A DNA stretch of 64,000 nucleotides, taken from Bradyrhizobium tropiciagri. GTDB lineage: Bacteria; Pseudomonadota; Alphaproteobacteria; Rhizobiales; Xanthobacteraceae. The stretch is from the NCBI RefSeq assembly GCF_018130545.1, contig NZ_JAFCKF010000005.1:682001-746000 (forward strand), given 5' to 3'. Below, in pieces: positions 26,259 to 34,275 of the stretch. The notes under the pieces were generated by a model, which was given only the letters and a program-made list of their open reading frames with translations, was not told the origin of the DNA and searched no databases. Position 1 is the stretch's first letter; each line of letters starts with the position of its first letter. The position numbers were made by a program, and so were the translations under genes.

Positions 26259-27701
26259 ATGGCGACTTACAATCTAGACCAAACCGACCTCAAACACGCG
26301 ATCAACGGAACGATCGATCACGCGACCCAGCAACAGATTTTTGACTATCTGATCAACGCTGGGATCGGTTACACCAGCCCGGACGACGGCACTGCGATCC
26401 CGGTGCAGGTGGGTGCTGGCATCACCAACCCGGATCCGGACGCCAATGTTCTGATCGAAACCAACGCAAATAACACCGTTACCACCGACGCCAACCTGAA
26501 GGCGATCATCGAAGACACCAACAAGGACGTGACGCTGACGGTGAACGGCAGCACCCCGGTGCTGGTCGCGACCGGCAACGGCAACGATCAGATCTTCCTC
26601 AACAACACCGGTGACACCACGGTTCTTGCCGGCAACGGCAACGACACGATCTTCGGCGGCGCAGGTCACGACTCGCTCTCCGGCGGCAACGGCAACGATG
26701 TCCTGGTCGACAACGTTTCCGGTCACAGCACGCTCGATGGCGGCAAGGGCAACGATCTGCTGTTCGGCACCGGTGCCGATACGCTGATCGGCGGCTCCGG
26801 CAGCGACACGCTGTACGGCGGCAGCTCGTCGACCCTGGAGGGCGGCAGCGGCAACGACGTGCTGGTCTCCGGCAGCACGGTCGGCAACTCCAGCACGCTG
26901 GATGGCGGCACCGGCAACGATCTGCTGCGTGGCGGTGCGGGCGATGATCGCCTGAACGGCGGCGCCGGCAACGATACGCTGATCGGCGGCTCGGGCAACC
27001 AGATCCTCGACGGCGGCAAGGGCAATGACGTCCTGATCGGCGGCTCGGGCAACAATCAGCTCTACGGCGGTGCCGGCAACGACGCGCTCTACTCGAACTC
27101 GGATGCGTCGCACGGCTCGATCCTCGACGGCGGCGCCGGCAACGACTCGCTGTACGGTGGTGCGGGTGCCGACACGCTGTATGGCGGCGCCGGCAACGAC
27201 CTGCTGGTCGGCGGTTCCGGCACTGTTGCCGAGTACGGCGGCGCGGGCAAGGATGTGCTCTACTCGGGCAGCGATGCGTCGCACGCGACCTCGCTCTATG
27301 GCGGTGACGGCAACGACTCGCTCTATGGCGGTGCCGGCAACGACACGCTGTATGGCGGCTCCGGCAGCGACACGCTGGTCGCCGGTTCGGGCACGCAGAC
27401 GCTCATTGGCGGCGGCGGCAATGACTCGTTCGTTGGTTCGGCGAGCGGTACGGCGTCGATGGTTGGCGGCTCTGGCCAGGATTACTTCTACCTGTCCAAC
27501 GCCAACAGCAGCGACACCATCGACGGTGGTGCAGGCAGCAAGGACTCCCTGACCTTCCTCGATCACTCCTCGACCGACGTGACCGACATCACCGCCGGCA
27601 AGGACGGTTCTCTGGACGTCAACTTCAGCAATGGCCAGGTGACCCAGATCAGCAACATCGAATACCTGATCTTCAACGATGGTCACTCGACCAAGCTGTA
27701 A
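26259..27701 (+). CDS. RTX calcium-binding repeat protein 1
   Basis: This 480-residue acidic protein has an N-terminal non-repeat domain (about 1-100), then RTX nonapeptide arrays of the GGxGxDxLx type (about 105-405). It ends in a conserved C-terminal segment of about 80 residues (ASMVGGSGQDYFYLS to LIFNDGHSTKL) that probably carries the type I secretion signal. There is no Sec signal and no enzymatic domain. RTX repeats bind calcium and fold after export. The nearby ABC/HlyD pair is the obvious exporter. Several arrays are interrupted by a 'YSxSDASHxTxL' insert. AAGCAGGGGCTAC precedes the ATG and is shared with the paralogue downstream. A structural matrix or adhesin role is likely. Confidence 0.9.
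   Translation: MATYNLDQTDLKHAINGTIDHATQQQIFDYLINAGIGYTSPDDGTAIPVQVGAGITNPDPDANVLIETNANNTVTTDANLKAIIEDTNKDVTLTVNGSTPVLVATGNGNDQIFLNNTGDTTVLAGNGNDTIFGGAGHDSLSGGNGNDVLVDNVSGHSTLDGGKGNDLLFGTGADTLIGGSGSDTLYGGSSSTLEGGSGNDVLVSGSTVGNSSTLDGGTGNDLLRGGAGDDRLNGGAGNDTLIGGSGNQILDGGKGNDVLIGGSGNNQLYGGAGNDALYSNSDASHGSILDGGAGNDSLYGGAGADTLYGGAGNDLLVGGSGTVAEYGGAGKDVLYSGSDASHATSLYGGDGNDSLYGGAGNDTLYGGSGSDTLVAGSGTQTLIGGGGNDSFVGSASGTASMVGGSGQDYFYLSNANSSDTIDGGAGSKDSLTFLDHSSTDVTDITAGKDGSLDVNFSNGQVTQISNIEYLIFNDGHSTKL
26640..27420 (+). repeat. RTX-coding repetitive DNA, gene 1
   Basis: Short units encoding Gly-Gly-x-Gly-x-Asp recur at about 27-base spacing through this part of the gene, with larger composite units around 27060-27400. 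The reverse strand stays open across the whole gene because of this codon bias. Confidence 0.85.
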
Positions 27702-27755
27702 GATCCCAAGTCTGAACTAGCAGGTCTGAACTAAGCGAATCTGCACTGAACGAAG

Positions 27756-27791
27756 GCGCCGCCTCAACGTTGGTTGAGGCGGCGCTTTTTT
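27756..27791 (+). terminator. strong intrinsic terminator after RTX gene 1
   Basis: GCGCCGCCTCAAC (27756-27768) pairs perfectly with GTTGAGGCGGCGC (27773-27785) around a four-base loop and is followed by six T residues. It should end most transcripts, so gene 2 needs its own promoter or some read-through. Confidence 0.93.
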
Positions 27792-27925
27792 GCGATTGCA
27801 GGTGGTGTTCAGAAATGTTGTCTGATAACCTCGCAGTGTTGCTGACTGCTCCAATTGTGAGTCATCGCGATAGTTTGACTATTTGCTTAGCGATTATGTA
27901 GCGCGCTCAAGCAGGGGCTACATCG

Positions 27926-29629
27926 ATGGTGACGCAAAACCTGAACCAGACGCAGCTCGAGGCCGCGATCGGCTCCACGATCGATCACGCAACCGGGCAA
28001 CAGATTCTCGACTATCTGATCAGCGCGGGGATCGGTTACACCAGCCCGGATGACGGCGCGACGATCCCGGTGCAGGAGGGCGCGGGGATCAGCAATCCGG
28101 ATTCGAGCGCCAATGTTCTGATCGAAACCAACGTCAGCAATATCATCCACACCGACCCGAGCCTGAAGGCGATCATTGCAGCCACCGACGGCGACGTGAC
28201 CCTGACGGTGAGCGGCAGCACTCCGGTGCTGGTTGCGACCGGCGACGGCAACGATCAGATCTTCCTCAACAATACCGGCGACACAACGGTTCTCGCCGGC
28301 AATGGCAACGACACCATCTTCGGCGGTTCCGGTCACGACACGATCGACGGCGGCGCCGGCGACGACACGCTTTACGGCGGTAGCTGGTCGCAGCTGTCTG
28401 GCGGCAGCGGCAACGACGTGCTGCTGTCTGGCAGCCAGGTGGGCACCTCCAACACGCTTTACGGCGGCAGCGGCAACGATCGGCTGTTCGGCGGTTGGGG
28501 TGATGATCGCCTGTTTGGCGGCACAGGTGACGACTGGTTGAGCGCTGGTTTGGGCAATGAGAGTCTCTACGGCGGTGAGGGCAATGATACCTTGGTCGCC
28601 GGCGTCGACAGCTGTCAGCTTTACGGCGGTGCCGGCAACGACGTGCTCTACGCGGACCTGTTTGCCGAGCAGGGGTCGCTGTTGTCGGGCGGTGCCGGCA
28701 ACGACACGCTGGAGGGTGGTGCCAGTGCCGCTGCCGACACGCTCGACGGCGGCGCCGGCGACGACGTGCTGATCGGTGGCATCAGGACTGCTGCGGAATA
28801 CGGTGGCAGCGGTAACGACATTCTCTATTCAGGCTCCGGTGCGACGTTCGGGACGTTGCTCGATGGCGGTGCGGGCGACGACACGCTGGTTGCCGGTGCG
28901 GGGTATAACCCTGCCGATATCGGCTCCGACACGCTGGAGGGCGGTGCCGGCAACGACCTGCTGATCGGAGCCGCCGGGACTGTTGCCGAGTATGGCGGCA
29001 GCGGCAGCGATGCGATCTACTCGCACTCGGATGCGTCGCATGGCACGATCCTCGACGGCGGTGCCGGCGACGACTCACTCTATGGCGGCACGGGGGCCGA
29101 CAGCCTTTATGGCGGCGCCGGCAACGACCTCCTGGTCGGCGGCATCGGAACCGTTGCCGAGTACGGCGGCAGCGGCAACGACATCGTCTATTCGGGCAGC
29201 GATGCGTCGCACGCGACCGCGCTCTATGGCGGTGACGGCAACGATTCGCTTTACGGCGGTGCCGGCAATGACACGCTGCATGGCGGCTCCGGCCACGATA
29301 CCCTGATCGCCGGTTCGGGCACGCAAACGCTGATCGGCGGCAGCGGCGATTCGTCGTTCGTCGGCTCCGCCACCGGTACGGCGTCGATGGTCGGTGGCTC
29401 GGGCCAGGACTATTTCTACCTGTCCAACCCAACCAGCAGCGATACCATCGACGGCGGCGCCGGCAGCAAGGACTCGGTGACCTTCCTCGATCACGCCTCG
29501 AGCGATGTGACCGACATCAGCGCCGGCAAGGACGGCGCGCTGGACGTCAACTTCAGCAACGGCCAGGTGACCCAGGTCAGCAACGTCGAATACCTGATCT
29601 TCAACGACGGTCACTGGACCAGGTCGTAA
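27926..29629 (+). CDS. RTX calcium-binding repeat protein 2 (paralogue of RTX 1)
   Basis: This 567-residue paralogue has the same layout. An N-terminal domain of about 100 residues is closely similar to RTX 1 (QxxLDYLISAGIGYTSPDDG block). RTX arrays from about 105 to 490 include additional degenerate units absent from RTX 1, and the C-terminal 80 residues are near-identical. The leader AAGCAGGGGCTACATCGATGG matches that of gene 1, which shows duplication of gene and ribosome site together. The 3' halves are much more alike than the middle. It is framed by two independent terminators, so it is likely expressed as a single-gene unit and exported by the same type I system. Confidence 0.9.
   Translation: MVTQNLNQTQLEAAIGSTIDHATGQQILDYLISAGIGYTSPDDGATIPVQEGAGISNPDSSANVLIETNVSNIIHTDPSLKAIIAATDGDVTLTVSGSTPVLVATGDGNDQIFLNNTGDTTVLAGNGNDTIFGGSGHDTIDGGAGDDTLYGGSWSQLSGGSGNDVLLSGSQVGTSNTLYGGSGNDRLFGGWGDDRLFGGTGDDWLSAGLGNESLYGGEGNDTLVAGVDSCQLYGGAGNDVLYADLFAEQGSLLSGGAGNDTLEGGASAAADTLDGGAGDDVLIGGIRTAAEYGGSGNDILYSGSGATFGTLLDGGAGDDTLVAGAGYNPADIGSDTLEGGAGNDLLIGAAGTVAEYGGSGSDAIYSHSDASHGTILDGGAGDDSLYGGTGADSLYGGAGNDLLVGGIGTVAEYGGSGNDIVYSGSDASHATALYGGDGNDSLYGGAGNDTLHGGSGHDTLIAGSGTQTLIGGSGDSSFVGSATGTASMVGGSGQDYFYLSNPTSSDTIDGGAGSKDSVTFLDHASSDVTDISAGKDGALDVNFSNGQVTQVSNVEYLIFNDGHWTRS
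28290..29330 (+). repeat. RTX-coding repetitive DNA, gene 2
   Basis: Repeat units encoding glycine-aspartate nonapeptides run through this stretch. Two composite units (around 28785-28900 and 28980-29230) contain the AEYGG-SGSD-SDASH block also found in gene 1. Confidence 0.85.
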
Positions 29630-29655
29630 GATCCAAGGCCCGCCACCAGGCGAAG

Positions 29656-29688
29656 CGCCGTCTCGACCCCGGTTGAGGCGGCGTTTTT
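29656..29688 (+). terminator. intrinsic terminator after RTX gene 2
   Basis: A 13-base stem (CGCCGTCTCGACC with GGTTGAGGCGGCG, two wobble pairs) around a two-base loop is followed by five T residues. It is related in sequence to the terminator after gene 1, so it was probably part of the same duplication. Confidence 0.88.
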
Positions 29689-29877
29689 CCTGTATGCGAA
29701 TGTGATAACCGGAACTTTATCGACCGATCCGCGTCGAATCCGCTCCTCTCCATCACAAGTTCCACTTCTGGCGTTTCCGCCAGCGGATGTTAGAAGTTAG
29801 CTTGTCACATTCGGACCACGTAGCTTTTGTAAAGGCGTGCTCGCTTGACATCACGCGAACCCCGCGGAGCTTTCGAA

Positions 29878-30507
29878 TTGGCCAAGAAGAAAATGCTGAA
29901 TGCCGGCGCTGGAACGACGGTTACCAAGCGCATCCAGCCGCTCCTGACATCGCATGAGTGGGAAGAGATTCGATTGGACGTCGACGGCGGCGTGAGCCCG
30001 GATGTCGTCGGGTCGATCACCGATCTCTCGCAGTTGTTCCCGCTGGCCTCGTTCGATGCGATCTGGTGCTCGCATGTCATGGAGCATCTCTATGCCCATG
30101 AAGTTCATCCGACCTTTGTCCAGTTCCGTGAAGTTCTCAAACCGGACGGTTTCGCGCTGATCATGTCGCCCGATCTGGAGGCGGTGGCTCAGCACATGCT
30201 GACCCAGGGCCTCGGCGCTATCGCCTATGTCTCGCCGGCCGGTCCGATCCGGCCACTGGATATGATCTACGGGCACTCCGGTGCGATCGAGCAGGGACGC
30301 CACCACATGGCGCACAAGACCGGCTTTTCGTGCGATCGGATGGGGAACCTGCTGCTCAGCGCCGGCTTTCCGACCGTTTCCGTCCGCAGCGGGAATTTCG
30401 AGGTTTGCGCGCTGGCGCTGATGCCACAGGCCCGGGAGGAGCGGATCCGGCCGCAGCTGGAGGCCTGCGGTTTCGATTTCCGGGAGACGGTGACCCCCGT
30501 CTCGTAA
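29878..30507 (+). CDS. class I SAM-dependent methyltransferase (Methyltransf_11-like)
   Basis: I choose the TTG at 29878, eight bases after GGAG, giving 209 residues that begin MAKKKMLNAGAGT (motif I). A TTG at 29845 and an ATG at 29893 are alternatives. 'FDAIWCSHVMEHLYAHEV' and 'VLKPDGFALIMSPDL' match methyltransferases of polysaccharide loci, and 'HKTGFSCDRMGNLLLSAGF' is typical of the C-terminal half. It stands alone between RTX gene 2 and the secretion operon, so it may modify a glycan on, or near, the secreted RTX proteins. The target is unknown. Confidence 0.82.
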   Translation: MAKKKMLNAGAGTTVTKRIQPLLTSHEWEEIRLDVDGGVSPDVVGSITDLSQLFPLASFDAIWCSHVMEHLYAHEVHPTFVQFREVLKPDGFALIMSPDLEAVAQHMLTQGLGAIAYVSPAGPIRPLDMIYGHSGAIEQGRHHMAHKTGFSCDRMGNLLLSAGFPTVSVRSGNFEVCALALMPQAREERIRPQLEACGFDFRETVTPVS

Positions 30508-30514
30508 CTTCGAC

Positions 30515-30530
30515 ATGTTAAATAATGTTA
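30515..30530. promoter_or_regulatory. paired ATGTTA elements upstream of the secretion operon
   Basis: Two ATGTTA copies (30515-30520 and 30525-30530), ten bases apart, lie about 175-190 bp upstream of the ABC transporter start. Their spacing of one helical turn favours side-by-side binding by one regulator. Confidence 0.35.
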
Positions 30531-30653
30531 TAAGGTTCCGTGGTTAAACCAACCACGGCAATGCTCAAAACCGGCTTGCCGGCCCGCCGCTTCATATATC
30601 TTTTTGAGGCGGTGTGCTGAAAATGCTGCGTTAGCGAACTAACAGTGATAAGT

Positions 30654-30659
30654 TATAAT
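30654..30659 (+). promoter_or_regulatory. TATAAT -10-like hexamer before the secretion operon
   Basis: A perfect TATAAT lies 45 bases upstream of the ABC transporter ATG. The -35 candidate 17 bases away (TTAGCG) is poor. This is a plausible promoter for the ABC-HlyD-Sel1 operon. Confidence 0.35.
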
Positions 30660-30704
30660 TCGCTCGAGCCCGTGATCGTGCGCAGTCGAAACTTCGAGGC
30701 CTCC

Positions 30705-32939
30705 ATGACCAAACACCTCTCGCTCGTCGGCGCACCTTCGGTGGAGGCGCTGCCACCCTCGGGCCTCGCCTGCCTCGTCATCGTGGCACGGCAGCACGGT
30801 TTGCACCTGACGCCGTCCCAGCTGATCCACGACAATCTCCTCGGCGACCAGGAAGTCACGCTGCCCGAGCTTCTGAAGTGCGCGAATTCCTCCGGCATGA
30901 CGGCCAAGGCCGTCACGCTGGACTGGCAGGGGCTGAGCCATCTCAAGCGGGCGCTGCCGGCGATTGTCCGGCTGCGCGATGGCAGCCACATGGTGCTGCT
31001 GCGGCTCGAGGGCGACGAAAACAGCACCCGGGTGGTGTTGCAGGATCCGAATGCGAGCGAAGATGCGCTGCTCGTCATCGATCAACCGCGCTTCGAGGAC
31101 ATCTGGTCGGGCGATGTCGTCATGGCCAAGCGCGACTACGAGATTTCCGACGAGACCCAGCCGTTCAGCTTCGGTTTCGTCACCGCCCTGCTGTTCCGCG
31201 AACGGCGCATCCTGCGTGACGTCGCGATCGCGGCGCTGATCCTGGGTTTCATGGGCCTGGCGCCGATCATGTTCTGGCGGCTGCTCTCGGACAAGGTCAT
31301 TTTCTACAAGGCCTACAACACGTTCTATGTGCTCTGTATCGCCATGTTCGTGGTCATCATGTTCGAGGCGGTGTTCTCGTTCCTGCGGCAGTATCTGGTC
31401 CAGCGCCTGACGGCGCGGCTGGACGTCAAGCTGTCGACCTACGTGTTCGAGAAGATGCTCAACCTGCCGATCGATTACTTCGAGCAGAACCCGGTCGGCC
31501 TGGTTTCGCGCGACATCCGCGAAGTGTTCCGGATTCGCGGCTTCCTGACCGGGCAGTTGTTCGGAACCATTCTCGATTCGACGACGCTGTTCTTCTTTCT
31601 GCCAGTGATGTTCTTCTTCAGCCCGATCATGACGCTGATGGTTCTCGCTTTCGCCGGCGTGATCGTGACCTGGCTGATCCTGATGCTGCCGGCCTATCGG
31701 AAGAAGTCCTCGGCAACGCTGGCGGCTGAGGGCGCGCAGGGCGCGTTCCTGATCCAGAGCCTGAACGGCATTCGGACGATCAAGTCGCTGGCGCTCGATG
31801 CGCGCCAGCGCCACATGTGGGATGTGCTCGTTGCGCGGGTCGCCAAGGCGCGTCTTGCGGAAGGCCTGACCGGAACCGCGATCCAGACGGTGGTGAAGCC
31901 GTTGGAACGGCTGGCGGTAAGCGCTCCCTATGCGTTTGGCGTCTACCTCGCGGTGTCGAGCGGCGATCCGGTCTATGTCGGGGCGCTGTTCGCCTTCCTG
32001 ATGCTGTCGCAACGCGTGGCGGGCCCGCTGATGCAGATGGCCCAGCTCATCAACCAGTATGACGAGGCGCGCACCGCCGTCACGATCGTCGGCAGGCTGG
32101 TCAATCAGCCGCCCGAGGAGGGGCGCACCGGCCATGGCGTGAGGGCGCCGCTGAAGGGGCATATCGAATTCTCCGGCGTCACGTTCAGATACAAGGGCGC
32201 GGTTTCGCCGGCGCTGAACAACATCTCCTTCGAGATCCCGCTCGGCACGACGCTCGGCGTGATGGGCAAGAGCGGCTCGGGCAAGACCACGATCACCCGG
32301 CTGTTGCAGCGCCTGCACTCCGACTATGGCGGGTTGATCAAGGTCGACGGCATCGACGTGCGCGAATACGATGTCGACCACCTCCGGCGCAATGTGGGCG
32401 TCGTGCTGCAGGAGAACTTCCTGTTTAGCGGCACCATTCGCGAGAATATTTCGGCAGCCAAGCCGGATGCGACCTTCGACGACATCGTCAGGGCGGCGCG
32501 GCTGGCCGGTGCCGAGGAGTTCATCGACAAGCTGCCGCGCGGCTACGAGACCTATGTCTACGAAGGATCCACCAATCTCTCCGGCGGCCAGCGCCAGCGC
32601 CTCGCGATCGCGCGCGCACTGATCGTCAATCCACCGATCCTGATCCTGGACGAAGCGACCAGCGCGCTCGATGCCGAGAGCGAGACGATCGTCAACGCGA
32701 ACATCTCGCGGATCGCGCATGGGCGCACGCTGATCATCATCTCGCACCGCCTGTCGTCGCTGACCAAGGCCGATGCGATCCTCGTGCTCAATCGTGGCGT
32801 GGTCAACGATATCGGCCGCCACGAGGAGCTTCTCGAGCGCAACGACATCTACAGCTCGCTCTGGTACCAGCAGAATACGCACCTGGTGCCGACGGGCCGC
32901 AACGAGAAGAACTTCAGGAGTCCGACCCTTGTCTCCTAA
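30705..32939 (+). CDS. type I secretion ABC transporter (HlyB-like, C39-like domain)
   Basis: From the ATG at 30705 (GAGG five bases upstream) the product has 744 residues. Residues about 10-125 form a C39-like domain in which the usual catalytic Cys position is not conserved (the motif reads PPSGLACLVIVAR). This matches HlyB-type exporters that bind but do not cleave their RTX cargo. The membrane domain spans about 150-430. The ATPase domain has Walker A GKSGSGKTT (about 520), signature LSGGQRQRLAIARAL (about 624) and Walker B ILILDEATSALD (about 644). It would drive export of the two RTX proteins encoded just upstream. Confidence 0.93.
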   Translation: MTKHLSLVGAPSVEALPPSGLACLVIVARQHGLHLTPSQLIHDNLLGDQEVTLPELLKCANSSGMTAKAVTLDWQGLSHLKRALPAIVRLRDGSHMVLLRLEGDENSTRVVLQDPNASEDALLVIDQPRFEDIWSGDVVMAKRDYEISDETQPFSFGFVTALLFRERRILRDVAIAALILGFMGLAPIMFWRLLSDKVIFYKAYNTFYVLCIAMFVVIMFEAVFSFLRQYLVQRLTARLDVKLSTYVFEKMLNLPIDYFEQNPVGLVSRDIREVFRIRGFLTGQLFGTILDSTTLFFFLPVMFFFSPIMTLMVLAFAGVIVTWLILMLPAYRKKSSATLAAEGAQGAFLIQSLNGIRTIKSLALDARQRHMWDVLVARVAKARLAEGLTGTAIQTVVKPLERLAVSAPYAFGVYLAVSSGDPVYVGALFAFLMLSQRVAGPLMQMAQLINQYDEARTAVTIVGRLVNQPPEEGRTGHGVRAPLKGHIEFSGVTFRYKGAVSPALNNISFEIPLGTTLGVMGKSGSGKTTITRLLQRLHSDYGGLIKVDGIDVREYDVDHLRRNVGVVLQENFLFSGTIRENISAAKPDATFDDIVRAARLAGAEEFIDKLPRGYETYVYEGSTNLSGGQRQRLAIARALIVNPPILILDEATSALDAESETIVNANISRIAHGRTLIIISHRLSSLTKADAILVLNRGVVNDIGRHEELLERNDIYSSLWYQQNTHLVPTGRNEKNFRSPTLVS

Positions 32940-34275
32940 TCAGGCTTCGCTCGCGACCGTTCGCCAGTTCCAGTCCGAAACCGACGCCATTCGCGAGGCG
33001 GCCGAACCGCTATTGGCCCGCGCGACGTTGTACGTGCTCGCCGGGTTCCTGGCATCGGTCGTCGCGATCATGTGCTTCACCCGCGTCGACCGGGTGATCA
33101 CGAGCGTCGGCGGCAGAATGGTCCCAGTCGATCAGATCAACGTACTGCAGGCCCTCGATGCCTCGATCATCAAGACGATCGATGTCCGGGAAGGCCAGCA
33201 GGTTGAGACCGGGCAGCAGCTCGCGACCCTCGACTCGACGTTCACGGCTGCCGACGTCTCGCAATACAAGTCGCAGATTGCCAGCCTCGAGGCGCAGGTC
33301 GCCCGCGACGAGGCCGAACTGTCCGGCAAGCCGTTGTCATACGGTCAGTCCAGCGATCCGGAAGTCACCCGATACAACGCCTTGCAAAAGGCGCTCTACG
33401 ACCAGCGTGTCGCGCAGTACCACGCGCAGGTGAACAGCTACGATTCCAAGATCAGCCAGACCGAAGCGACGATCCAGAAGTCGAAGAAGGACGATGAACG
33501 GTACAGCCAACGTGCCGAGATCGCCGGCAAGATCGAGGACATGCGCTCGACGCTCGCCGAAAGCGGCAGCGGATCGAAGCTGAACCTGTATTTGTCGCAG
33601 GACAATCGCCTGGAGCTGTTGCGTCAGATCGACAATACGCACAACACCCTGCTGGAAGCACAACACCAGCTGGAATCGCTGAAGGCGGATCGCAGCGCCT
33701 TCTCCGAGCAGTGGAACGCGCAGCTGAGCCAGGATCTGGTGACGACGCGCAACAATCTCGATACGGCCCGCTCGCAATACGACAAGGCGATCAAGCACCA
33801 GGACCTGGTCCGGTGGACGGCTGCCGAGCCTTCGGTGGTCCTGACCCTTGCCAAGCTCTCGGTCGGATCGGTGCTGAAGCCCGGCGATCCGTTCATTACA
33901 CTGATGCCGCTGAAGACCCGGCTCGAGGCCGAGATCCAGATCCTGTCGCGCGATGTCGGCTTTGTGCGGCCGAACGACCCCTGCACGATGAAGATCGATG
34001 CCTTCAACGCGGCGGAGCACGGCACGGCGCAAGGCAAGATTCGCTGGATCAGCGAAGGCGCCTTCACGACCGATGATGACGGAAAGCCGGTCGACGCCTA
34101 CTACAAGGCGCGTTGTTCGGTCGACCAGACCAACTTCAAGGATGTTCCGAAGAACTTCCGCCTCATCCCCGGCATGACGCTGCAAGGCGACGTCAATGTC
34201 GGCACCCGCTCGGTGGCGATGTATCTGCTCGGCGGCATGCTGCGCAGCGCAAAAGAAGCAATGCGCGAGCCATGA
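32929..34275 (+). CDS. HlyD-family membrane fusion protein (type I secretion adaptor)
   Basis: A TTG at 32929, eight bases after AGGAG and overlapping the ABC stop by 11 bases, gives 448 residues. A single membrane span lies near residues 27-46, followed by a lipoyl-like segment (IDVREGQQVETGQQLATLDS), a long coiled coil (about 105-290), the second barrel half and a C-terminal domain. Such adaptors link the inner-membrane ABC protein to a TolC-type outer-membrane channel. No TolC gene lies in the window, so a shared channel elsewhere in the genome is implied. The stop overlaps the Sel1 gene by ATGA. Confidence 0.9.
   Translation: MSPNQASLATVRQFQSETDAIREAAEPLLARATLYVLAGFLASVVAIMCFTRVDRVITSVGGRMVPVDQINVLQALDASIIKTIDVREGQQVETGQQLATLDSTFTAADVSQYKSQIASLEAQVARDEAELSGKPLSYGQSSDPEVTRYNALQKALYDQRVAQYHAQVNSYDSKISQTEATIQKSKKDDERYSQRAEIAGKIEDMRSTLAESGSGSKLNLYLSQDNRLELLRQIDNTHNTLLEAQHQLESLKADRSAFSEQWNAQLSQDLVTTRNNLDTARSQYDKAIKHQDLVRWTAAEPSVVLTLAKLSVGSVLKPGDPFITLMPLKTRLEAEIQILSRDVGFVRPNDPCTMKIDAFNAAEHGTAQGKIRWISEGAFTTDDDGKPVDAYYKARCSVDQTNFKDVPKNFRLIPGMTLQGDVNVGTRSVAMYLLGGMLRSAKEAMREP

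Noticed and set aside
26274-27686. Long open frame on the minus strand across RTX gene 1 (470 codons)
   Set aside because: It mirrors the repetitive Gly/Asp codons of the plus-strand gene, and its product is a low-complexity Ala/Val/Arg repeat with no motif. Similar mirrors occur across RTX gene 2.
26640-29330. Regular repeats considered as a CRISPR array
   Set aside because: The repeats are in frame, encode RTX nonapeptides and have no unique spacers. There are no cas genes.
30639-32882. 747-codon minus-strand frame across the ABC transporter gene
   Set aside because: Antisense to an exporter with intact Walker and signature motifs. The antisense product has a typical shadow composition.
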